64,000 bases of DNA from Otatea glauca (Eukaryota > Streptophyta > Magnoliopsida > Poales > Poaceae), in the NCBI GenBank assembly GCA_036346275.1, contig JAYEVK010000030.1, forward strand, positions 1 through 64,000, read 5' to 3'. This document shows, piece after piece, positions 22,650-35,879 of this stretch (positions are counted from its first letter, which is position 1; every line of letters begins with the position of its first letter). Under the pieces are notes generated by a model, which was given only the letters and a program-made list of their open reading frames with translations, was not told the origin of the DNA and ran no database searches. The translations under genes were made by a program, and so were the position numbers.

Positions 22650-25600
22650 TATAACATCCTAAAATTAAAATAAGTAAGAAATTAAATTTTATAATTTTGT
22701 TATATTTATTAATGCTTTTCTTTATTTTACGAATTTTACGGATTTTCCTTGATGTTTGCTCTAATGGAAAATCTTTATAAGTAATAGACGAATAACAATA
22801 ATAAAAGCTTACATTAATAAAATGTATAAAAATCCCTGCATAATCTTGAGAGATATCTAGAATTCTACTTCTGAATTTCAAAATCCAAGTAATCATATTG
22901 TGCAATAAATGCCTAATTATTGTTTCTTGACTAGCAATAGTAAGCTTGTCGATTTAAATAAAATAATACAACCTTATCTTGAGCTAAAAATTTAATATTA
23001 TATTATGGATATATAAATACATATACAGTAAAAATATTAAAATAAATAATCAGTTTTATGATATTTTAAAATTCAAAATAGAATTTTGAAAATCTAAGAA
23101 TCGAATGTCGAATTTTTATAAATTAAATACAAAATATATTAAATTTTAATTTTACTGAATACTTATATGGACAATAGAAACTCCTATAAAAAGTTTTGAT
23201 GAGATATAAACTTCCATAAAATTCAAAAATCAAAAACTGAAATCTGTGCACAGCGTCTTGTTAGAATTTTTATAAATTCTATAGGCATCCAATCAGTTTG
23301 AAAATTTAACAGTGTATTCGAAATTATCTCTAGTAGACACGGTAAATTCCTCATTAAATGTCTGACTTGATAGGTGGCGATTGATTCATCCAACCCAGAT
23401 CTGTTCTTAGCCAGTTCTAGATTTGGCTTAACATCCACCGATCTTTCACTGGCGCGTGGGGTCGATCCACTGTTTGGGGCCACCCGGCAGTGGCAGCTTC
23501 CTTATTCTTTATCCTCTCGCCGATGAGGACTGAAGCGAGCGCCGCCAGAATCGCCATCTCTTGAGTCTCGCCACCTTGCCAGCCACTTGCGTCGTCTGAC
23601 CAATGCTCCCCTGCCACGCCTCCGCCATGCAGCCACCCTGCCCGTGTTTCCCAAAACCCTGCCATACCGACCTCTATTGTCCCCGTCATCCTCGCAACCG
23701 GGCAGAGCCACCTCACTGCCATTTGTCAACAGGGAAAACGCTCGTTCGATCGCTGCCACTGCATGGTCGAAGCAATCAAGGCGCTGCCATGCCCTGCCAC
23801 CTCTGCCACAACAATCATATACTGCAATTATCGCCAAGTCTCGCGTCAGTAGAACCTCTAGCCGCTAGCTTCCATGAAGCTTCACCATACCTCATCGCCT
23901 CAGCTATAAAAGCTGTTGATCTTCTTTAGCTTCGCAAGCTCTGCGCATTCCAGTGCTCACTCCACCCTGAATCACTCGAAAGCCAAGCTCTGTCTTTGCG
24001 CCATTGAGTCCACCGTAGCCGCAGAACCTCTAGGATCAGGGTAAAACCCAATCAAGTAATCCAGTGGGCTATTATCCAATTAATTGAGTATAGATTATCT
24101 TGATGATGTCCTGACCTCATCCCAATCTTCAATTTCAGCTCTTCTCGGCCGATCATCAGCCACCGCGAGCCCATTTCTTCTCCAGATCTGGCCACCCGGT
24201 GGCAGCCCAAATCAGTAGACCTCCAATCAAGGTGAGATGCAAAATGGATTCCCTGTGACCCCTATATGCTCAATCATCCACCAATTTGGATTGAAGCGAT
24301 TTCTTCTTTTCCCTGGTCGTGCCGCCATTGGAGCCGCCTCTGAGCTCACGGTGGTAGAGCGTCCCAACCAACGCTGACCATGATCAAGTACACAAGCAAG
24401 CGCGCTTCATCGAGCTTCAGCTCATCTCGCCCTCGGCTGCGCCGGAGACTCGCCGAAGTTGCGCCGCCGCCATGACCTAGCCGAAGTCTCTATTTTCTTT
24501 CACCTACTTGTGGGCCATTGTCGTCAGCCAAAGTGAGGAGGAAGAACGGTTCGATCTGGTAAAGGCGCTTTCGATTCGAAAACGATATTCGATTTCTGAT
24601 TCATTTTCTAACCGGCTGAAAATCAAACTTTAATATCTATTGCAATTTAATTCCAATTTTAGTAAACCAAAATTCTAAATTCATCTAAAATCAGTTGGAC
24701 CCAGAATATGCAAAAACATTTAATTTTTGGAACAAAGTTTAATTATTTCCTTTGCAAATATCAGAAAACCTAATATGGCCATTAATAAAAATAAGTATAT
24801 AATAGCTCATAAAATAATAAAATATTTTATATAAAAATATTTAGAATAAGACATAGTTTACATTATTTTAATAAAAGGAAATGCAAATCACCACAATAGA
24901 TGTATGTATAATTTATCGCGGCTAAAAGCAAAATAATGCAAAATTAGTTCTAAAATAGTTCTAGGATCATCACCTACTAATGCCAGTAAAATGAATGAAT
25001 GATCATGTATAGTGTAGTCGCAACTTAAATCGAAGTCCGACTCGTTATAATGTTAACTTTATGGTCATTTATGCTATTTCAGCAGCAAATAAAATATCAC
25101 ATCTAAACACTAAAATTTATCAAATCAGTGTAGTAATACTCTTCAAAGTACATACTATTATATTCTGAAGAAAGAATCTCATTTTATCATAATTTGCATA
25201 TATATCTTGATAGCAAAATAACCTTAAGTATTATTTTTCGTAAGCGCAAGCATTTTTGACTCATAAAACAACTCGTCTAAATGCAAATTTTATCAAGAAT
25301 AGCCCAGAAATGATTCATGAGATATGATCTACCATAATCTAGAAAAATATTCATATTTCAACTTGCATTTCACCTAAATCCTGCTAGTACAATAACATTA
25401 AGTGTTAAGGTCACCAAGAACACATTATATGAATAATCGAGTTTATGTAACCTTTAACTAATGTTACTCTCATTAATCCAAATAATTTTAGCATCTAGAA
25501 TTGTAAAATATAAGCACAAGAACACATGATTTTAGCTTCTTGAATTCGTAAAATAAATAAGACTGATCAATAAAAATAAGAAGTTATGATACCACTTAAC

Positions 25601-27484
25601 TTAGAAACTACTAATAACATAAAAATAAAGACAATCTAAGAAGCAAACACCTAAATCATAAGAACCTAACCCTAAATCACATCTCTTCTTAAGCAAGTCT
25701 CTATTTGATTTTTCATCGATTTCTTTTGTCCTTATTAAAGTTTGTTATCTACTTTCTTATCGTCGAACAGCGTGTAGAAACGGCGTCCCGGATCTGAACA
25801 GCGACCTTGAGATCAACTTTGACGACAAATCGACAAGGCAAGCACCCCTTTGATCATGTTGATCCCAATATTCAATTTTCACTTGGTTTTACCAAACCAA
25901 TTTATGCATGCTCGTATTTTCTGTAAATTCGCTATATTGTGGTACTGGTAGATATACCTGTTGTCTCATGAAACTTCCTTGATAAGTATTGACATGTGAA
26001 CCTTGATAACCCTAGAACATGGTTAGATAGTACATAATGGGTATATACGATTTAATAATCATGCTTAGCCATGCTTTAGATTTGGGATGAACAAATTGGA
26101 TAAACTGATCATTGGAATTATTGAGACATGATGATGGTTAATGGGATCAATGGTAATTTCTTAAAAACCCAAAAGTAAAAACTATGGTTTTGATGCGGGT
26201 GATTATTGGCAATAGCCGGTTGTGCAGATGGAAATGCACGTAGTGTAGGGCGGAGTATCGCCTGTATCGGATTAAGGACCGAACGTAGTGTTGTATGATC
26301 CAAGAAAAATCTATACAACTACAAGTGCTCGAATGGGGCAGTCTTGAACCAATTAAGTTATCTAGTTTAATTTTGCACATTGGTAGGCTGAAATGGTATG
26401 TACGCCATGCTATGGGGGAGAAGTGGGACAATTTGGTGTACCACCATTTGTCGTATTAATACACATATCTTAAGCTGTCGTCATGGATTTGTCGTATTAA
26501 TACACATATCTTCTGTTGCCGTCATGGGGAGAAGTGGGGCAATGGTGTGTCACCCTTTTGTCGTACTAGGTACACACATCTTCTGCTGCATAGTATGAGT
26601 TTTACATCACCGTGTTGGTGCAAAGTTAACCTAGGCAATGTAAAGGTTTTCGTCATGAACATTCTGGCCACACGCCAATGGTGCATGCGGCAAAAAGAAA
26701 AGGTCATGACTTGTGGGTAAAGCTGTACACCTCTGCAGAGTGTAAATCTAATCGATTAGCCGTACTCGTGGTTATGGGAAACACGGTGGCGGCACTAGTT
26801 AAATGTTTTGCTATTTTCAAAAGTGCTTGGCTTCATTTGTTTTGCCACGTGTTGGCAAGGAATGATGATGACAGGATTGATTTATCGGATGAATGGTTAT
26901 GTGTTGGCAAAGGAATGGTTATTGGATTTTTGTATCATTGAATTACTCAATGCTCGCGAAGGGCTGTGAGTATTACTTATGCTTTACTTATTTCTTATCA
27001 GTCAAATTTGCTCTTACAAATTCCGTTTCTAAATGACAACTTGATTTACAAATTCAATTTCGCTTTATGCAAATTAACTGTAGCAGCCTTTCTTTTGATT
27101 CAAGCCTGCATATATTATAGGTTTTGAATAAGTCTTGCAAGTACTTAAAGTACTCAACTTGCCATTGTTGTTATTTTTAGGAGAAGAATCAGAATACCCT
27201 GGCGACATTTATTTCAATGCAGGATTCGGGATTTTTCTAGGGTTGTACCTTGTCAGTTGCTTGTGGGAGTATTGGGCAAACTACAAGTCTTTTGGTTTTT
27301 CCGCTGCAACAATTATGTACTTCTGGATTGTAAGCCAGAGTTTACTTAATGAAATATATGTACATTATGTATGGATGTGACATCAATATTGTAAATGTGT
27401 GTACTAGCCACTGATTATGGGACTAGTACAGATTGCACATGAGATTTCTATTTTTGCATTTATGCGAAAATGGGGGTCGTTACA
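22650..27484 (+). mobile_element. Long Gypsy-type solo LTR (Tekay/Del-like), plus orientation
   Basis: Starts TATAACATCCTAAAA (decayed from TGTAACATCC) and ends GGGTCGTTACA, 4835 bp. The left flank ACATC and right flank GCGTC could be a 5 bp target duplication that differs by two G-to-A changes. Shared family blocks include 'gcaagcacccctttgatcat' (25835), 'catgaaacttccttgataag' (25968) and 'aaagctgtacacctctgcag' (26718). No internal retroelement genes flank it. A CpG-rich part (23450-24500) gives spurious reading frames. Pyrimidine-rich and AT-rich segments make up the rest. Confidence 0.75.
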
Positions 27485-27632
27485 GCGTCCACCCCTGAGA
27501 CAGACGTGGACGATGCCAAATTTTCTGTCGATGACATCCGGGTAATATATATATCTGCAATGCTCCATAGATACACTTTTTGGACGTGTTAGCTAATTGT
27601 GTACCCTTATATAGATGGCCATGCTGTGTAAT
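27485..27632 (+). pseudogene. CACTA second ORF, middle piece between two LTRs
   Basis: Just 148 bp of host element survives between two long LTRs. It contains CCTGAGACAGACGTGGACG, in frame with the piece ending at 22649. Its right end GTAAT is duplicated after the next LTR. Across that LTR the frame resumes as CNLQVRLANG, a phrase typical of this ORF. Confidence 0.6.
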
Positions 27633-30600
27633 TGTGAGGCCCCGATTTTGATAATAAATACCAAAAATGGATACCATGTGCATACAGTACTAGTCCCATG
27701 ATCGATGCTAAATGCGCACAAATACAAATTGATATCACGGTCATACACAAACTTTATTACACAATGAAGTAAGATTACATATTATTTTACAATACCAAAA
27801 GTAAAAGCTGCGGTGGAGACAACTTCTTGTAGTATGCCTTTTTAACCCATTATTCCACGAACAAGCGACAAGGAAAAATCCTTAGATAAATTCATCGTTA
27901 AATTCCCGTATCCTGCATCAGCGTATGAATCATCGTGGTAATCTGATTCTTCACCTAAAAACATCAACATGGGCAAGTTGAGTACTTACGTACTGCAAGA
28001 CTTATGCAAATCGTAAAATACATGCGAGTCATTCCAATGGAAGGCTATTAAGGTTAATTTTGCATAAAGCCGATTTGAATGGTAAATCAGAATAATAGAT
28101 TGAAAAAGCGAATTTTAAATAAAAGCAATTTAATCTGAAAGTGATAGAATGTAGCGTAAATAAATCACAAATGCACAGGTATAACGACCATATTCAAAAT
28201 CGGTTTCCACCGACACACGGTGGAAATTTCTAACACATGGTAGAAACCATATTTTATGAAAATAAGCAAAGCGCTAACTATGTGATGACTTTACCAAGTG
28301 TCCATGACCACGATCACGCGCTAATCGATTAGTTTTACACTCTGCGGTATCTGACTTTCCCCACAAGACATGACTGACTCTTTGAGCAATCGATATTTGC
28401 ACACTTCCTTTAGTGTGCCGTAGAGAGTCATGTTATAACCGTTACATTATTTAATCGTAACTTTGCACCAGCACGGTGATGATAAACCCATTCTGTGGCG
28501 TAAGAACTCAGAGCATAGAAATGATGGAACTACCCACAGTTTGGCGTACACCGTTATATTAGTAGACGTTTAATCTATGATCACCTCAGTGTGGACGTCT
28601 CGTCGAGCAATTCATTAAGAAACAGCTCGTACTACTCCGGCCTTCCAAGTGCAAAGCTAGTTTTAAACAACTTAATAAGTCAGAGCTCTCCCATACCAGC
28701 ACTTGCGGTTGTATGAATATTCTTGGCCTGAAAACAACCCATAGTTCTGTCCTTAACTCGACACGGGCAACAATCTCCACCCTACACTACGTGCAAAACA
28801 TGCACTCCCGGCTATTGCCAATAATTGCCCGCATCTAAACCATAGTTTTATTTTCATATTTTTCCATCCAAAATACCAACCACAAAAATGGTCATACCCA
28901 TTTAAATGTCATGTCCAAAGTCTTTAATCATGTCACAGTTTTATGTTCATTTAAGCTTTGGCTAAGCATGTCACTAAATGTGAGTAACCCAGATTGACAT
29001 TAAATAATGTCTAAGCTATTCTAGGGTTTTCAAGGTTCACAATTTTCTACTTATCAAGGAAGTTACGTAAGTCTATTGGTACAACTACCATTACCCGAAA
29101 TATAGCATACTTTAATAAAATAAAATATGCGATAAAACATTTAATGAAAACATTTACAAAGCAGGGTTCAATATGATCAAAGGGATTGCTTGCCTTGTTG
29201 ATTATCCTCGACTTGAACTCGATCGTCAGAATGTCCGGATTTGTCGGGTTCTACACGTCGTAGGGCAACATATAATAAATACCAAATTTCAATAGGGCCA
29301 AAAGAAATCAGATGGAAATATTCAAATAAAATAACTTCATAAATTCGAATTGGTACGCAAGCATTATTTGTTCTTATTTGCAATTTAAAGATTTAATGTA
29401 TTCAAATCATTATTGCATTATTTACCACCCATTTAACAACTTAAAATTTTATTATAACAAACCCTAAGTATTTTACATTTTTGGTTCACGAGGTTACAAG
29501 GAATCTAACAAAATTTACTTTACTAAATTTGGAGGCCATTGGCAAAATTTTCATATATGATATATTTCTAACCTTTCCTTTGAATTTAAATTCAAAATTC
29601 AAATAAAATTCAATTCTAAAATATTTTTGCATATTCGAATCTACGATTTTAGATGAATTTACAAATTTATTTCATCAAATTAGGTTAGCTAGTTCAAAAG
29701 ATATTCAAGTTTGAATACTCTAGGTTTGCTAAAATCTGTAAAATCGAGAAAACTTAGAAAATGGAAAATCGCTTTCATTGCAACGCCGCTTTCCTTTTCG
29801 GCGGCTGTTGAAGCGCTAACAGTGAGGAGCCACTATCGATGACAAGACGCGTAGCAATGTATCGACGCTGCTCGCCTGACCGCAGTGGTACATCAGCGGT
29901 CGCGTGTCGATGCGCAGCCACAGCGCCTGCGCTGGCGACAAGATCCTGTGTCCGGCGGCAACGACAGGCGCCGCGGCGGTCACGGATGACCGGCCGGGCC
30001 CGCTAGGCAGCCTGACTCAGTAACTTTAAGCCGCGGCGAAGGCCGACAGCCCGGCCGCTAGGTGGTTACCGGATCGAGCGCGCGACGATCGAGCTCGCGC
30101 CGGCGAACCCGACCTGCTGGCGGCGAATCGTTCACTAATAGCATCGGTGGACCGTCTTGCGCTTATGGCGGTGGCGCGGCCGGAGGTGACCGGGAAGGTG
30201 GTTCCACGGAGAGGCGGCGGTACTCCACGGCTAACCGCGATTCGCAAAATTTGGGCTCCCGAGTTTGAAGATCACCTCTACAAGCATCGGTGAGCCTCGG
30301 GGATCTCATTTACGCTTTGGTTGAAGAATGGGAGGTGGAGGAGGGTTCTCACCGTGCGTGGTGGCGGAAGGAAAAACACAGTATGAGGCTCGTCGGCGAC
30401 GAAGGGCTTCAAGCGAGGCTGGGATGATCTCGATGGTGAGGGGAAGCTACGTCTCGGAGGAATTGGGTTGGATTCGAGTGGCGGCGAATTGATGGTTTCT
30501 CCTTTCTCGGGTTTCTTGTCGTTAGGGAAGAAGAGAAAATGGCGGCGAATGGTTTCGGGGATGGTGGGTCATTGCGACAAAGCGAAAAGGTTTTATATGG

Positions 30601-31372
30601 GGAGGCGAAGGCGGTTTGGTGTGGTGCGAGAAAGACCGAGGCGCTTCGTCTCTGTGGGAGAGAGTAGGGAGAGGGAGAAGAAGGAGATCGACGAGAGGTC
30701 GACACTTGGGGGCGGATGGCGTGGTGCCGACAAGCTTGTCCGTGACAAGCCAGAGCCCACAAGTCGATGAAACAAGAAAAGAAGTCGGCGAAGGCTCGGG
30801 ATGAGCGGGAGGATTACGGGGTTTTCGATGGTCAAACCGACTTGAAAATTTATAAAAATTTTACCTAGGTCGGAAAGAGAATTAACGAGACTCATGTGAA
30901 ATTTTCACCATTTTATGATTCATGTAGATTGTTAGATAATTACGACAATGCAATTTATTCTTTATTACGCCCATTCGGTGTTTCATTTAATTTATGATTG
31001 AAATGAAGTTAATATTTTACAAAACTTTTTATCAGAGTCTGATATGGTAGTATACACCTTATGTAATATTTTACAAAACTTCCTTTTTTATATAATTTAC
31101 TTGATTAATTATTATTTTAATCAATCCAGCTCTTCCACCGACTTAACAAAGTTGTGGAGAGCCCTTAGATTTTTGTTATGACTTTGTTAAATTTTTGTTG
31201 ACTTGGCATTTTTTTACTTTTTACCTTTTTCCATTTACTATATTCTTCAATTCACTTTCTTGCATTAAAGAAAAGCCAAAAGAATATCCAATAAATCCAG
31301 AAATTTCAGAAATAATACACAAAGTATTTTTAATTCATTTTTATTTCTTTTATAATTTTTTAGGCTGTTACA
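27633..31372 (-). mobile_element. Long Gypsy-type solo LTR, minus orientation, with target duplication GTAAT
   Basis: On the minus strand it runs from TGTAACAGCCTAAAA (31372) to CGGGGCCTCACA (27633), 3740 bp. It is flanked on both sides by GTAAT (27628-27632 and 31373-31377). The block near 28300-28360 (reverse complement of 'agagtgtaaaactaatcg') and the 'gggactagtac' phrase near its end match the LTR at 22650-27484, so the two are relatives inserted in opposite orientation 148 bp apart. No gag-pol seen, hence a solo LTR. Confidence 0.85.
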
Positions 31373-31377
31373 GTAAT

Positions 31378-33010
31378 CTCCAAGTGAGGCTTGCCAACGG
31401 CTCTATTCCCCTGCAGGCTGCTTGGGGGCACGCATATCCATCTGATCAAGGGCGATAGTGCACGGTCGCACGGTAGCTCAGGTTACACGAAGGTCCATGT
31501 CGGCGGTGTACATAAAATTTGCAAGGCCATCACGCTGTAGATGCCCCCCAAGCAGCGAGATCGTGATACTAGGGGATGCCATTGGCATATTCATCCGATG
31601 ACCCAAGTGGGATATCTCCTTGACGACCTTCCCGCAACACCGGGTTACATGCATAACATGAGCCACTTGCTGCATGCCGAGCTACGGCAAGACACTGAAG
31701 CCACGTCTTTGCATTGAAGCGAGCCACCAAATTGGTTACCGTGCCCATATCGTCACAGTCGGCACTTCCGCCGGGCCCGAGTGGTCTCCGTGAAGATGAC
31801 CTATGATAGACAATGAGGCGACGACAAGTTCAAATCGAAGCGGACCACGGAGGCCCCTAACTTTCTGTTTGCACGGCAATTCAAGCTAAGTGCTGGTATT
31901 GCTCGTCTTGGTAGAGCGCCGATGAGATGCTCACAATAGCTTGCGTTAGATTGCAAAATTGGTGCATGGAACAAGCTAACAAGCCGATGGCACAAGTATC
32001 GAGTACCTCGATTCGACTTCAAGGAGAAGCATTTCTTGCACCAGGTTTCGGGAGGCTTTTTGTGGTCGGCTTCAATGACTTGTTCGATCTCTACAACCTC
32101 AACGCCCTCTATATATATATATATATATATATGATCCTTGCTTTTGTATATATAGATATATGATCATTGAAGCAAAAAAAAAGAATCGGTGGGTTTCCTC
32201 GACCCACACATGGTGTCCAAGCAAATCATAGACGAAAATTTACAAATCGTCTAGGAGTATGTGGAAAACACATTAATGGCTCAACAGGAAAAGGATTTCA
32301 TACTTTTACCCCACAACTCGGGATAAGTGCTTCGATATTTGCTATACATGTTGATTTGTATTTTACACACAGCTCGAAGTTAGGTTGGATGACCATGGCG
32401 ACATACCTGTGTAGGTTTCACTGGGTTCTACTTATAATTATACCAAGGCGAGCAGGATATTTTACATTGATTCCAAAAGAAGCGGCACCACGATTTGGCG
32501 CCTATGATAAAATTACTCGAGGCGTCGTTTAATGTCTACAGAGCTTGTGGAGGGATACAGAAGGACTCGTCATAGCTGAAGCACGTTCATAAGTTTTCAG
32601 TATCCGCTAGTACACAATAATCCTTCACACTCCATAATAATACATCCGGAACTAAACAATTCTATTTTGGCAGTGCCACCGTGACCAAAGGCCACTAACC
32701 AATGTGGAATCTACGTTTGTCACAACATGCAAATCTTCATTGGTGTAAAGAAGACCAATGTCATAGAGGTTTGTCAATCTTGCAATAATTGTTTTCACTT
32801 ATCAATTTATATACATGCAAGACTTTACTCTTCTCATCGATAGGCTTGGAAATCTGTTGAATTTGCGTTGGAGCAATTTGAATCGCTATGAATTCGAGGA
32901 CAACTCTGTGTTTTTTGATGCGTGAGGCCATAAATCTAAAAGACGAATGCCACTCACCTCACCGATGAGTTATGAATTTATTAGTTACCACTTGGATTAA
33001 TTTGTGAAGC
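31378..33010 (+). pseudogene. CACTA second ORF, 3' piece with Ulp1-like (C48) cysteine protease domain
   Basis: Plant CACTA elements often carry a Ulp1/SENP-like domain of unknown role in transposition. Here the frame at 32167-32532 reads FHWVLLIIIPRRAGYFTLIP at about 32418-32477, matching the HWVLL....P. motif that contains the catalytic His. QCGIYVCHNMQ at about 32700-32732 matches the catalytic Gln..Cys-Gly region. FLMREAINLKDECH follows near 32910-32950. Upstream, VRLANGSIPLQAAWGHAYPS (31391-31450) is a piece of the ORF that usually precedes the protease. Stops and frameshifts separate these parts. A (TA)n run at 32108-32131 interrupts the middle. Confidence 0.7.
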
Positions 33011-33214
33011 TTATCTTTGTGAATTTGTGAGTTGTAGTTATGGATTTGATTGGTTAATATATCTTAGTTGATTTACAAATGGATACGTGTGTAATATGTA
33101 ATCTGAGTTGATTTAAAATGTATGTCATAATAATATGCTTATGATGTAAATTATGTAATCTATTTTGTTTCAGAGGGTATGGCTAGCATTTCCTAAGACT
33201 AGCCAATAAAATAA

Positions 33215-33452
33215 AAAATCTTCAATAATACAAACCATCATCACAAACGGTTTTAGATAAGAACTGTCTATGATGATGGATTATTACAGAAGATTCTAGC
33301 AACGGACTGTCTGTGATGATGGACTATTACAGATGGTTTGTAGTTAGAACCGTCTGTGATGAGGGAATATCACATACAGTTATAGATTAGAACCGTCTGT
33401 GATATTCCCTCATCACAGACAATTCGTAGATAGAACCATCTCTGATATTAAT
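33215..33452. repeat. CACTA right subterminal repeat array, inner part
   Basis: Direct and inverted copies of ATCACAGACGGTT / AACCGTCTGTGATG, with 'tgatgatggattattacaga' spacers. The array continues at 34715 on the other side of the solo LTR; the break is in GATATTAATT, duplicated in part as TTAAT. Confidence 0.8.
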
Positions 33453-34709
33453 TGTAAGATCATGTGCTGAAAAATTGGCTTAGTGATGAAATTGGCATTG
33501 CAAAGTGGTTGTGCTCATGGCATGTGTGGTGCTTTTGCATATGCTGTTTCAGATGTTTACTTGATATGCTTATGATAGCATGGTAATGGTTTTGCTTTAT
33601 GCAATGCGCTCGTGTGAGTGGTTGCACGGATTGATGTTGAGTCAAGTCGTGGACTTGTGCTCGGAGTTGTTTCTTGTTTACTCATGTGCAGTGTTGCTTG
33701 AGGCGAACGTGGTCGATGGCGGGACCGGAACTAGGTTCATGGAGGAACCGAGGTTCGGGACTAGGTTGTGGAGGCGAGGTCTTAGTGGTCAAGGATGTCA
33801 TGCGGGACGTTCGGGCTAGAGAACATGCACATGGAGGCCAGTTAGTCACGTATTCTGACATGTAGGTTTGTACATGCGTGCAAGAGTTGTTTTTGGCCAT
33901 GTTGGGTCGAGGTTGAGATGTATCTGAGACTCTTTCTATGTTGGAAGTGGAGTTGTATTCAATCTCCTTATGTTTGCTCAGTATAAATAGGGGGAGGTGT
34001 CTCCTGTTTATTTTGAGTGCTGAGGTTTTAGGGTTTGTACTCTTTTGTTGAGAGTATTATAACCAGACTAGCAAGAAAAAAATAAAGAATCAGATTTTCC
34101 TCAGCCAGATGGACGCAGGGACCGAAATCTTCGCGTGATGCTACAGTACCCATGATGCTACAGTAGTCGCGCAGTTTACTGTTTATGCACGTTTTGCTAC
34201 AGTAATCACTTCCTGGTTTTCCCTCTCGGTTTTGGTTCTTATAGATTGATTCGTTGTCTCTCTTGATTCAACAAGTTTAATCTTGATTTGATCCATCCAA
34301 AACCTTTCTAGGGTATTAATTTAGTGTTCCTCAAAGTTTCGTTGGTTAATCTTTTGTAGATTGTGATTAATCACGAAATTAGGGTTTGATCAATTCTCGT
34401 CATAATCTGTCACAGCATGCGTGCGAGTTTAATAACTTTTGATCCGTAGGTTCGATCGAGCTGATTCTTCTTTTGTTAGATTCGCATTGGAATCTAGTTT
34501 CTACAGTGCAAATTGCAGGTCAATCCGACGGTTGGATCTCCAGGAATTCGCGATTTACCGAATGCATCTAACTCTGTTTTGTTGAGTACGAAAGCAATTA
34601 TTTGAGTCCGAATTGGGGTGAATTTTTAGTAGATCAAAAATTTTGTTTTAGCTTTCGCACAATCATTCACCCCCCTCTGATTGCTAGTTTAGTATATATC
34701 GATCCTATA
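33453..34709 (+). mobile_element. Copia-type solo LTR inserted in CACTA terminus, target duplication TTAAT
   Basis: 1257 bp. It begins TGTAAGATC and ends GATCCTATA (a short inverted repeat, with TA in place of the usual CA). It is flanked by TTAAT at 33448-33452 and 34710-34714. It contains 'cagtataaatag', a TATA-box candidate at about 33980. 'aaaaataaagaatc', a poly(A)-signal candidate, lies at about 34078. Repeated GCTACAGTA motifs (34138-34206) follow. The closing 'caatcattcacccccctctg' resembles the 3' part of Copia LTRs. On the CACTA side, the two flanks rejoin into a sequence matching the terminus of the other CACTA at 60066. Confidence 0.75.
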
Positions 34710-34714
34710 TTAAT

Positions 34715-34838
34715 TTTCACTGACGGTTCAAAAATTGTATGTGATGTAACCTTCTTATCATTGACACATGTTTACAGATGGTTCACAAAACCGTCAGTGA
34801 TGAAGTTTTAGAACCGTCTGTGAAGAGCTTTTGTGGAA
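34715..34838. repeat. CACTA right terminus (decayed)
   Basis: Matches the reverse complement of 60070-60200: TTTACAGATGGTT, ACCGTCAGTGATGA and GAACCGTCTGTGA, then GCTTTTGTG. The next bases, GAATACTG, replace the expected TAGTAGTG, so the very end is lost or mutated. Confidence 0.7.
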
Positions 34839-35879
34839 TACTGTCCATTGTTTGGTGTATACTCCATTTTAAGAGTTTGACTGTGGAATACTGTAATAAT
34901 GTTTTTTAAGAATATAGATTAAGCTATATATCTGTAAAGCCTTGATTAGAAACTTGTATTTGTCAATACATGCTTTGTTAACGTGATGTCCTTGGTCGAG
35001 AACCTTGATATAGCTCCTTATAAGCGTGGAGCTAGCTACTTTTTTCTAACCATAATAGCTGCCACTTGTGCATGCCTAGATCCTTGCCAACCTTTTCCTT
35101 TCTTTACTATGATCATGCCCCCTAGCTAGCTTGTGCCAGTTCTAGAGACAATGATTAATGGAACAAGATGATCAAACCCCATGCATGCATGCATGAAAAC
35201 CCTTCAATTGGGGCACTTCCCCTGATCCCATTCTACTTTTTTGTAGGCCAAATCTACCAATACCTTAGCCACTACTTAGAGTAATTAAAAACCTCATTGG
35301 GCCCTAAACTAGGAGAAGATGTCGATTTGTCCCTGCAGGCTGGCCTTGAAAGAGAGAACACGACTGTGCTTTTTGCCCTAAAAAAGAGCTTCCTTGCTCT
35401 CAAACACCATGGTTTCTTGGTTCCTAGCTTGTCCCTCAAATGTGAAAGGATCAAGGCATCAAACATACATATATCACTAGGGGCTAGGGCACAACATGAT
35501 GTGATGGGGCCCACTGGAGCATGAGTGATGTCATAGGCAGGCGTACCACTGCCTCTGTCACTTTGGCCACTGTGTGTTGATTTGGTTTGGTCCTCCAAAC
35601 ACCCATCATTCTCACATGATTATGTGCGAGTGTAGCCGTTGTTTGGGCTTTGTACTGTTTGTTTTTGTTCGCCTCAATGACTTTGTCTCCGGTGGATCAT
35701 GGTCCAGGAAACGAGTATCTCCTGATTTTCTTCGATCTCATGCATGGTCAAAGAAATGTCTTAGTTTTAGCTTAGAATTGTAAACATTGCATAGAACATC
35801 GATCCACGAAACTGATCTATAATTGTGGAAGAAACTGTTTGGTTGTTTTGCCTCCGGTATATCCACAATACTCTTTAAT

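Larger units (their letters stand above)
17795..34838 (+). mobile_element. Large decayed CACTA (En/Spm) element with nested LTR insertions
   Basis: Left end CACTACAACAAAAGGA at 17795 is preceded by TAC and followed by subterminal repeats of the type TCATCACTGACGGTTTTT. The right subterminal region (33215-33452 and 34715-34838) carries many copies of CATCACAGACGGTTC/GAACCGTCTGTGATG. This region closely matches the end of the intact CACTA at 60066. The extreme right TAGTG end has decayed: sequence matches the small element up to GCTTTTGTG and then diverges. Inside lie a tnp2-type transposase pseudogene (18170-21330) and a second ORF with a Ulp1-like protease (22275-33010). Two long solo LTRs and one Copia-type solo LTR interrupt the element. 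Removing them leaves about 7.2 kb of element sequence. Confidence 0.75.

Noticed and set aside
17795..34838. Treating the subterminal ATCACAGACGGTT arrays as a CRISPR-like array
   Set aside because: The units occur in both orientations with irregular spacing and border CACTA ends; this is the usual structure of transposon subterminal repeats.
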